Positions 58,369 through 64,000 of a DNA stretch of 64,000 nucleotides are shown in pieces. Source of the stretch: Streptomyces sp. Mut1 (GTDB lineage Bacteria; Actinomycetota; Actinomycetes; Streptomycetales; Streptomycetaceae); the NCBI RefSeq assembly GCF_030719295.1, contig NZ_CP120997.1, positions 6,830,001-6,894,000 of the forward strand, given 5' to 3'. The stretch's first letter is position 1, and each line of letters starts with the position of its first letter. The notes under the pieces are model-generated. The model did no database searches, had not been told where the DNA came from, and saw only the letters and a list, made by a program, of their open reading frames with translations. The translations under genes were made by a program, and so were the position numbers.

Positions 58369-59319
58369 ATGACCGGCTCACGTGTCGTGGCGCTCGGCCA
58401 CTACCAGCCCGCCAAGGTACTCACCAACGAGGACCTGGCGGCCATGGTCGACACCAGTGACGAGTGGATCACCAGCCGCGTCGGCATCCGGACCCGTCAT
58501 ATCGGGCGCCCCGACGAGCCGGTCGACGAGCTCGCCGCGCACGCCGCGGCCAAGGCCCTCGCCGGGGCGGGCCTCCAGCCGGCCGACATCGACCTGGTGC
58601 TGGTGGCCACCTCCACCGCCATCGACCGCTCGCCGAGCATGTCGGCCCGGGTCGCCGCCCGCCTCGGCATGGTGTCGCCCGCGGTCATGGACATCAACGT
58701 GGTCTGTTCCGGTTTCACCCACGCCCTCGCCACCGCCGACCACGCCCTGCGGGCCGGCGCCGCCACCCGCGCGCTGGTGATCGGCGCCGACAAGATGGGC
58801 GACATCGTCGACTGGACGGATCGTTCCAGCTGTGTGCTGATGGGGGACGGCGCCGGCGCGGCCGTCGTGGTCGCCGACACCGAGGACGCGGCGCTGCCCG
58901 GCATCGGACCGGTGCTGTGGGGCTCGGTCCCCGCCATGGGGGACGCGGTACGGATCGAGGGGACACCGCCCCGCTTCGCGCAGGAGGGCCAGTCGGTCTA
59001 CCGCTGGGCCACCATCCAGCTGCCGCCCATCGCCCGCAAGGTGTGCGAGAAGGCGGGCCTCACCCCCGAGGACCTCGCCGTCGTGGTCCTGCACCAGGCC
59101 AACCTGCGGATCATCGAGCCGGTCGCCAGGAAGATCGGCGCGGTCAACGCCGTCATCGCGCGCGATGTGGTGGACTCCGGCAACACCTCCGCCGCGTCCA
59201 TTCCCATGGCCCTGTCCAAGCTGGTCGAGCGGGGTGAGGTCCCCAGCGGCGCTCCCGCGCTGCTCTTCGGCTTCGGCGGCAACCTCAGCTACGCGGGACA
59301 GGTGATCCGCTGCCCCTGA
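58369..59319 (+). CDS. 3-oxoacyl-ACP synthase III-like (FabH family)
   Basis: A 316-residue ketosynthase III. The triad is complete: Cys113 in NVVCSGF, His242 in VLHQANLR and Asn272 in SGNTSAAS. Length and sequence fit FabH, which condenses acetyl- or branched acyl-CoA with malonyl-ACP to start fatty acid synthesis. It is a lone gene, not within a fabD-fabH-acpP-fabF cluster, so it is more likely a paralogue that primes a secondary metabolite or modifies another acyl substrate. ATG 58369 follows GAGGGGA. Confidence 0.88.
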   Translation: MTGSRVVALGHYQPAKVLTNEDLAAMVDTSDEWITSRVGIRTRHIGRPDEPVDELAAHAAAKALAGAGLQPADIDLVLVATSTAIDRSPSMSARVAARLGMVSPAVMDINVVCSGFTHALATADHALRAGAATRALVIGADKMGDIVDWTDRSSCVLMGDGAGAAVVVADTEDAALPGIGPVLWGSVPAMGDAVRIEGTPPRFAQEGQSVYRWATIQLPPIARKVCEKAGLTPEDLAVVVLHQANLRIIEPVARKIGAVNAVIARDVVDSGNTSAASIPMALSKLVERGEVPSGAPALLFGFGGNLSYAGQVIRCP

Positions 59320-59361
59320 GTCCGCCGCGACCGGAGCCGCGCCGGGCTTTGTCCTCGGAGT

Positions 59362-59398
59362 GGGAAAAGTTCGGCGGATTTCTGCGCGACTTCTTCCC
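59362..59398. promoter_or_regulatory. Imperfect dyad upstream of the ROK gene
   Basis: GGGAAAAGT (59362-59370) and ACTTCTTCCC (59389-59398) form an imperfect inverted repeat. A possible -10 TACGTT follows at 59416-59421, so the right arm would lie near the -35. It is a candidate ROK autoregulatory operator. Confidence 0.3.
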
Positions 59399-59468
59399 GT
59401 CCCGGACAACCGCTGCTACGTTCCCGTGCCAAGCCCGACGGACAGGCCGATGAGGCGGGGAGGGGCGC

Positions 59469-60659
59469 GTGAGACGTATGACGGCACGACCCGCGAACGC
59501 CCATCAGGCGCGCCTGCTCCGGCTATTGCGTGACGGAGGGCCCAACTCCCGGGCGCAGCTGGGGGATCAGGTCGACCTCTCCCGCTCCAAGCTCGCCGTC
59601 GAGGTGGACCGGCTGCTGGAGACCGGCCTCGTGGTGGCCGACGGACTCGCCGCCTCCCGGGGCGGGCGCCGCTCGCACAACATCCGGCTCGCCCCGGCGC
59701 TGCGCTTCCTCGGCGTCGACATCGGCGCCACCTCCATCGACGTGGCGGTCACCAACGCGGAGCTGGAGGTGCTGGGCCACCTCAACCACCCCATGGACGT
59801 ACGCGAAGGGCCCGTCGCCGTCTTCGAGCAGGTGCTGTCCATGGCGGCGAAGCTCCGGGACTCCGGCTTCGCCGAAGGCTTCGACGGCGCCGGGATCGGC
59901 GTCCCCGGGCCGGTCCGCTTCCCCGAGGGCGTCCCCGTCGCACCGCCGATCATGCCCGGCTGGGACGGTTTCCCGGTCCGTGAGGCGCTCAGCCAGGAGC
60001 TGGGCTGCCCGGTCATGGTCGACAACGACGTGAACCTGATGGCGATGGGGGAGCAGCACGCGGGCGTGGCCCGTTCCGTGAGCGACTTCCTCTGCGTCAA
60101 GCTCGGTACGGGCATCGGCTGCGGCATCGTCGTCGGCGGCACCGTCCACCGGGGCGCCACCGGCAGTGCCGGCGACATCGGCCACATCCAGGTGGAGCCC
60201 GAGGGCCGCCTCTGCGCCTGCGGCAACCGGGGCTGCCTGGAGGCGCACTTCAGCGGCGCCGCCCTGGCCCGCGACGCCGAGACCGCGGCGCGTGCCGGCC
60301 AGTCCGCGGAGCTCGCGGCCCGGCTGGCGGCGTCCGGGACGCTCACCGCGGCCGATGTCGCCGCCGCGGCTGCCATGGGCGACGCCACCTCGCTCGGCCT
60401 GATCCGCGAAGGCGGCAACCGGGTCGGGCAGGTCATCGCGGGACTCGTCAGCTTCTTCAACCCCGCCCTGGTGGTGATCGGCGGCGGGGTGACCGGTCTC
60501 GGCCACACGCTGCTGGCCGGCGTCAGGGCCCAGGTCTACCGGCGCTCGCTGCCGCTGGCCACCGGCAACCTTCCGATCGTCCTGGGCGAGCTGGGGCCCG
60601 TCGCCGGAGTCACCGGCGCGGCCAGGCTCATCAGCGACCACCTCTTCTCACCCGTGTGA
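59469..60659 (+). CDS. ROK family transcriptional regulator
   Basis: A 396-residue protein with an N-terminal winged helix (about residues 8-65, NAHQARLLRLLRDGGPNSRA, then LSRSKLAVEVDRLL) and a C-terminal sugar-kinase-like ROK domain. GVDIGATSIDVAV is the phosphate-1 loop, VDNDVNLMAMGE the sugar-binding region, and CACGNRGCLEAH the zinc motif C-x-C-G-x2-G-C-x-E. Such proteins repress sugar uptake genes and respond to the sugar. GTG 59469 is preferred, since GGAGGGG lies just upstream. The ABC importer genes start 51 bp downstream and are the probable targets. Confidence 0.9.
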   Translation: MRRMTARPANAHQARLLRLLRDGGPNSRAQLGDQVDLSRSKLAVEVDRLLETGLVVADGLAASRGGRRSHNIRLAPALRFLGVDIGATSIDVAVTNAELEVLGHLNHPMDVREGPVAVFEQVLSMAAKLRDSGFAEGFDGAGIGVPGPVRFPEGVPVAPPIMPGWDGFPVREALSQELGCPVMVDNDVNLMAMGEQHAGVARSVSDFLCVKLGTGIGCGIVVGGTVHRGATGSAGDIGHIQVEPEGRLCACGNRGCLEAHFSGAALARDAETAARAGQSAELAARLAASGTLTAADVAAAAAMGDATSLGLIREGGNRVGQVIAGLVSFFNPALVVIGGGVTGLGHTLLAGVRAQVYRRSLPLATGNLPIVLGELGPVAGVTGAARLISDHLFSPV

Positions 60660-60710
60660 CCCTCCCGCCCGTCCGACCGTGAAAGACCCCATCCGCCGAG
60701 GGGATTCGTC

Positions 60711-62234
60711 ATGGCTCCGCACCCACCCCTGCTCACCATGTCCGGCATCACCAAGTCCTTCCCCGGTGTCCGCGCCCTCGACGGCGTGGACCTGGAGGTC
60801 GAGGCCGGTGAGGTGCACTGCCTCCTCGGCCAGAACGGTGCCGGCAAGTCCACCCTCATCAAGGTGCTCGCCGGGGCCCACCAGCCCGACGGGGGCGCGA
60901 TCACGTGGCGCGGCGCACCCGCCGAGCTCAAGTCGCCGCTGGCCGCGATGCGGCTCGGCATCGCGACCATCTATCAGGAACTCGACCTGGTCCGGGGCCT
61001 GTCGGTCGCCGAGAACGTCTTCCTGGGCCACGAGCCCACCAGCGCCGGCTTCGTCGTCCGCACCCGCCGGGGCCGCACCGAGGCCGCAGCCCTGCTGGCC
61101 CGGCTCGGGCACCCGGAGATCGACCCCGCCCGCCCGGTGGGCGAACTCTCCGCGGCCCAGCAGCAGATCGTCTCCATGGCGCGGGCGCTCTCCCACGACG
61201 TGCGCCTCATCGTGATGGACGAGCCGTCCGCCGCGCTCGACCCCGACGAGGTCGGCAATCTCTTCCGGGTCATCGCCGCGCTGACCGCCGAGGACGTCGC
61301 CGTCGTCTACATCTCGCACCGGCTGGAGGAGATCCGCCGCATCGGTGACCGGGTGACCGTGCTCAAGGACGGCCGGGCCGTCGCCTCCGGGCTCCCCGCC
61401 GCCTCCACCCCCACGCACGACATCGTGGCGATGATGACCGGCCGCAAGGTCGAGTACGTCTTCCCGCCCCGTCCCGCGCCCAGGACCGGGCGGACCGCCG
61501 ACCCCGTCCTCACCATCGAATCCCTCACCAGGGAAGGGGAGTTCGCCCCGGTGGACCTGGAGGTGCGGCCCGGCGAGATCGTCGGTCTCGCCGGACTCGT
61601 CGGCTCCGGGCGTTCGGAGATCCTGGAGACCGTCTACGGTGCCCGCAGGCCCACCGCCGGCCGGGTCACCGTCGCGGGCAGGGCGCTGCGGCCCGGAAGC
61701 GTACGCGCCGCCGTCGCCGCCGGCATCGGCCTCGCCCCCGAGGAACGCAAGGCGCAGGCCCTGCTGATGCTCGAATCCGTCACCCGCAACGTCTCGCTGT
61801 CCACCCTGTCCCGCTACTCCAGGGCAGGCTGGCTCGACCGCGGGGCGGAGCGGAAGGCGGCCCGGGACGCCACCCGCGCGCTCTCACTGCACCCCGACAA
61901 CCCGGACACACCCGTGCGCACCCTCTCCGGCGGTAACCAGCAGAAGGCGGTCCTGGCCCGCTGGCTGCTGCGCGGCTGCCGGGTACTGCTGCTGGACGAA
62001 CCGACCCGTGGTGTGGACGTCGGCGCCCGTGCCGAGCTCTACGCCGTGATCCGCCGGCTGGCCGACGAAGGGCTCGCCGTCCTGCTCGTCTCCAGTGAGG
62101 TCCCCGAAGTGCTGGGCCTGGCCGACCGGGTCCTCGTCCTGCGCGAGGGGCACGTCGTGCACACCGCGGACGCCACCGAACTCGACGAGCACCGCGTACT
62201 CGATCTCGTGATGGAAGGGAGCCCGACGGCATGA
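60711..62234 (+). CDS. Sugar ABC transporter ATP-binding protein (RbsA/XylG-like, CUT2)
   Basis: A 507-residue protein with two ABC domains. The first (about 8-240) has Walker A GQNGAGKST, signature ELSAAQQQ and Walker B LIVMDEPSA; the second (about 265-500) has the degenerate P-loop GLVGSGRSE typical of CUT2 ATPases, signature LSGGNQQK and LLLDEPTRGVDVG. It powers import of a monosaccharide by the permease and binding protein downstream. The ATG at 60711 lies 51 bp after the ROK stop. It overlaps the permease gene by 4 bp (ATGA). Confidence 0.92.
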   Translation: MAPHPPLLTMSGITKSFPGVRALDGVDLEVEAGEVHCLLGQNGAGKSTLIKVLAGAHQPDGGAITWRGAPAELKSPLAAMRLGIATIYQELDLVRGLSVAENVFLGHEPTSAGFVVRTRRGRTEAAALLARLGHPEIDPARPVGELSAAQQQIVSMARALSHDVRLIVMDEPSAALDPDEVGNLFRVIAALTAEDVAVVYISHRLEEIRRIGDRVTVLKDGRAVASGLPAASTPTHDIVAMMTGRKVEYVFPPRPAPRTGRTADPVLTIESLTREGEFAPVDLEVRPGEIVGLAGLVGSGRSEILETVYGARRPTAGRVTVAGRALRPGSVRAAVAAGIGLAPEERKAQALLMLESVTRNVSLSTLSRYSRAGWLDRGAERKAARDATRALSLHPDNPDTPVRTLSGGNQQKAVLARWLLRGCRVLLLDEPTRGVDVGARAELYAVIRRLADEGLAVLLVSSEVPEVLGLADRVLVLREGHVVHTADATELDEHRVLDLVMEGSPTA

Positions 62235-63268
62235 CCCACCCAGCCCCCTCGGCGCGGCGGAGCGGACCCGACCGGGCCCCCGCCCCCGTGACCCTGAAGA
62301 AATCCGGCCCCCCGCGCCCCCTCGGGCTGCGCGTGGACCTCCACACCCTGTCCCTGCTGGGCATCCTCGCCGTGCTCGTGGCCGTCGGCGGGATCACCGA
62401 ACCCGAAGCCTTCCTGGACACCGGGAACCTCCAGCTCGTCCTGACCCAGGCGTCCGTGATCGGTGTCGTCACCGTCGGCATGACCTTCGTCATCACCTCG
62501 GGCGGCATCGACCTCTCGGTCGGCGCCATGGTCGCGCTCGCCTCCGTCTGGGCGACGACCCTCGCCACCCAGGAGTACGGCTTCGCCGGCATCGTGTTCA
62601 CCGCCGTACTCGTCGGCCTCGGCGTCGGTCTCGTCAACGGGGTGCTCATCGCCTACGGGCGGGTGGTGCCGTTCATCGCGACGCTGGCGATGCTCGCCTC
62701 CGCGCGCGGTGTGGCCCTCATGATCACCGACGGGAAGACCCAGATCGTCACCGTCACCTCGGTCCTCGACCTCGGACTGCCCCGCTCCTACGTCCTCGGC
62801 ATCCCGCCGCTGGTCCTGATCTTCGCCGCGGTCACCGTCGCCGGCTGGCTGCTGCTGAACCGTACGACTTTCGGCCGCCGCACCGTCGCCGTCGGCGGCA
62901 ACGCCGAGGCCGCCCGGCTCGCGGGCATCGACGTCCGCAGGCAGCGGCTCTACCTCTACCTGCTGTCCGGGCTGTGCTGCGGCATCGCCGCCTTCATGCT
63001 GATCGTCCTCTCCGGCTCGGGCCAGAACACCAACGGCAACCTGTACGAACTCGACGCCATCGCCGCCGCGATCATCGGCGGCACCCTGCTCAGCGGCGGC
63101 AAGGGCACCATCGTCGGCTCCGTCCTGGGTGTCCTCGTCTTCACCACGATCACCAACATCTTCGCGCTCAACAACCTGCAGAGCGATGTGCAGCAGATCG
63201 CCAAGGGCGCGATCATCGTCGCCGCCGTCCTCGTCCAGGGCCGCACCTCGCCGCGCGCGGAGACCTGA
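62231..63268 (+). CDS. Sugar ABC transporter permease (RbsC-like, CUT2)
   Basis: A 345-residue permease with about ten hydrophobic segments. The signatures TSGGIDLSVGAMVAL and GVLIAYGRVVPFIATLAML are those of RbsC/XylH-type permeases, as is GGNAEAARLAGIDVRRQ before the last helices. The basic N-terminal 35 residues are cytosolic. ATG 62231 overlaps the ATPase stop codon, so translation is coupled. The substrate class is a pentose or hexose monosaccharide, not more precisely defined by the sequence. Confidence 0.92.
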   Translation: MTHPAPSARRSGPDRAPAPVTLKKSGPPRPLGLRVDLHTLSLLGILAVLVAVGGITEPEAFLDTGNLQLVLTQASVIGVVTVGMTFVITSGGIDLSVGAMVALASVWATTLATQEYGFAGIVFTAVLVGLGVGLVNGVLIAYGRVVPFIATLAMLASARGVALMITDGKTQIVTVTSVLDLGLPRSYVLGIPPLVLIFAAVTVAGWLLLNRTTFGRRTVAVGGNAEAARLAGIDVRRQRLYLYLLSGLCCGIAAFMLIVLSGSGQNTNGNLYELDAIAAAIIGGTLLSGGKGTIVGSVLGVLVFTTITNIFALNNLQSDVQQIAKGAIIVAAVLVQGRTSPRAET

Positions 63269-63332
63269 CCGGGCCGCGCCCCCGGCCCACGCCCCACCAC
63301 CGCTCACCCACCGGATGAAGGGTTCCACAGCC

Positions 63333-64000
63333 ATGCCACGAACCAGCCGCAGAGGACTGCTTTTCGGCACCGCAGCGGTTTCCGCCGGCGCCTTCCTGAC
63401 CGCCTGCACCAGCAACGAGCCCAAGGAGAAGAACACCGCCGCGACCAGCGGCGCGCCCGCCGCCGACGACCGGCCGGGCAAACCCGTCACCATCGGCTTC
63501 GCCGGACCGCAGGCCGACCACGGCTGGCTCAACGCCATCAACGAGAACGCCAGGTCCCGGGCGAAGAAGTACTCCGAAGTGACCCTGGAGACCACCGAGG
63601 GCTCCAACGACACCGCCGCCCAGATCGGCCAGGTCAAGACCCTCATCAACAAGAAGGTCGATGTCCTCGTCGTCCTCCCGGCCGACGGCAAGGCGCTCAC
63701 CCAGGTGGGCCTGGAGGCCATGCGGGCGGGCATTCCCGTCATCAACCTGGACCGGATCTTCGCCTCCCCGCAGGCCTACCGCTGCTGGGTCGGCGGCGAC
63801 AACTACGGCATGGGCCTCAACGCCGGTACGTACATCGGCGAACAGCTCAAGGACAAGCCGAACGCCAAGGTCGTGGAGCTGGCCGGGATCGACAACCTGG
63901 AGCTCACCAAGCAGCGCAGCGAGGGCTTCGCCGCCGCCCTGAAGAACTACCCCAACATCAAGCTGGTGGCCCGTCAGGCGGCCGATTTCACGGTCGAGTC
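63333..64000 (+). CDS. Sugar-binding lipoprotein of the CUT2 importer (C-terminus outside window)
   Basis: The first 222 codons of a periplasmic-type binding protein; the gene continues past the right edge. The N-terminus has a Tat-like twin arginine (Arg6-Arg7, SRRGLLFG) and a lipobox LTAC (Cys25), then a low-complexity Ala/Asp linker. The first lobe of the RbsB-like fold begins TIGFAGPQADHGWLNAINEN; the Asp and Asn around NLDRIF and GGDNYGMG are probable sugar ligands. ATG 63333 lies 64 bp after the permease and completes an ATPase-permease-binding protein operon under the ROK regulator. Confidence 0.9.
   Translation, partial: MPRTSRRGLLFGTAAVSAGAFLTACTSNEPKEKNTAATSGAPAADDRPGKPVTIGFAGPQADHGWLNAINENARSRAKKYSEVTLETTEGSNDTAAQIGQVKTLINKKVDVLVVLPADGKALTQVGLEAMRAGIPVINLDRIFASPQAYRCWVGGDNYGMGLNAGTYIGEQLKDKPNAKVVELAGIDNLELTKQRSEGFAAALKNYPNIKLVARQAADFTVE

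Overview
The window is a dense, very GC-rich stretch of actinobacterial chromosome that looks like Streptomyces. Supporting signs are the strong G/C preference at third codon positions, many GTG starts and GTGA/ATGA overlaps, a short MreB-like (Mbl-type) protein, a fused SecDF, a sugar ABC importer without its own ATPase, a SpoIIE-type phosphatase joined to an anti-sigma-like ATPase domain, and many LysR/LacI/IclR/AraC/ROK regulators. I cannot name the species. There is no rRNA, tRNA, CRISPR array, prophage or intact insertion sequence.

Layout. 1-8200: end of a secreted S33 hydrolase, a radical SAM protein divergent from an SRPBCC protein (with a LexA-like box between them), an MFS exporter with an unusual C-terminal tail, a frameshifted PAS-GAF-PP2C-ATPase regulator and a methyltransferase. 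8400-16700: a LysR/aldo-keto reductase pair, then a compact four-peptidase operon (M55, M20, S9, S66), a LapA-type membrane protein and a GNAT. 16700-31200: transketolase, a three-module GH16 glucanase, a DUF5107/TPR protein, a TmrB-like kinase, a VOC protein, a methyltransferase, a PAP2-diacylglycerol kinase fusion, IclR plus a lysine-free aminotransferase homologue, and a DedA/metallo-beta-lactamase-fold pair. 31400-40700: a resolvase-like small protein, a holin-domain/phosphatase-fold membrane protein, a LacI regulator, a DUF305 lipoprotein, a DUF1996 secreted protein and a sugar ABC importer (binding protein plus two permeases). 40900-44700: Mbl-like actin, a secreted proline-rich protein and SecDF. 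44800-58100: several regulator/enzyme pairs, pterin dehydratase followed by a palindromic MITE-like element, an acyl-CoA ligase, a bile-acid-symporter-family transporter, a glycosyltransferase pair and FdhD. 58400-64000: a FabH-like synthase, a ROK regulator and a ribose-type ABC importer cut by the window edge.

How the parts fit. The strongest multi-gene signal is a perfect palindrome with core GAGAGCGCTCTC found once upstream of the GH16 glucanase and twice between the DUF1996 gene and the sugar importer. It suggests one LacI-type regulon for breaking down an external beta-glucan and importing the products; the LacI gene at 34096-35148 is a nearby candidate repressor. A second theme is peptide catabolism: four peptidases with complementary specificities in one translationally coupled operon suit processing of D-amino-acid-containing, murein-type peptides. 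A third is that many genes lack a Shine-Dalgarno sequence and instead carry a TAnnnT-like -10 box 6-8 nt before the start codon, indicating leaderless transcripts.
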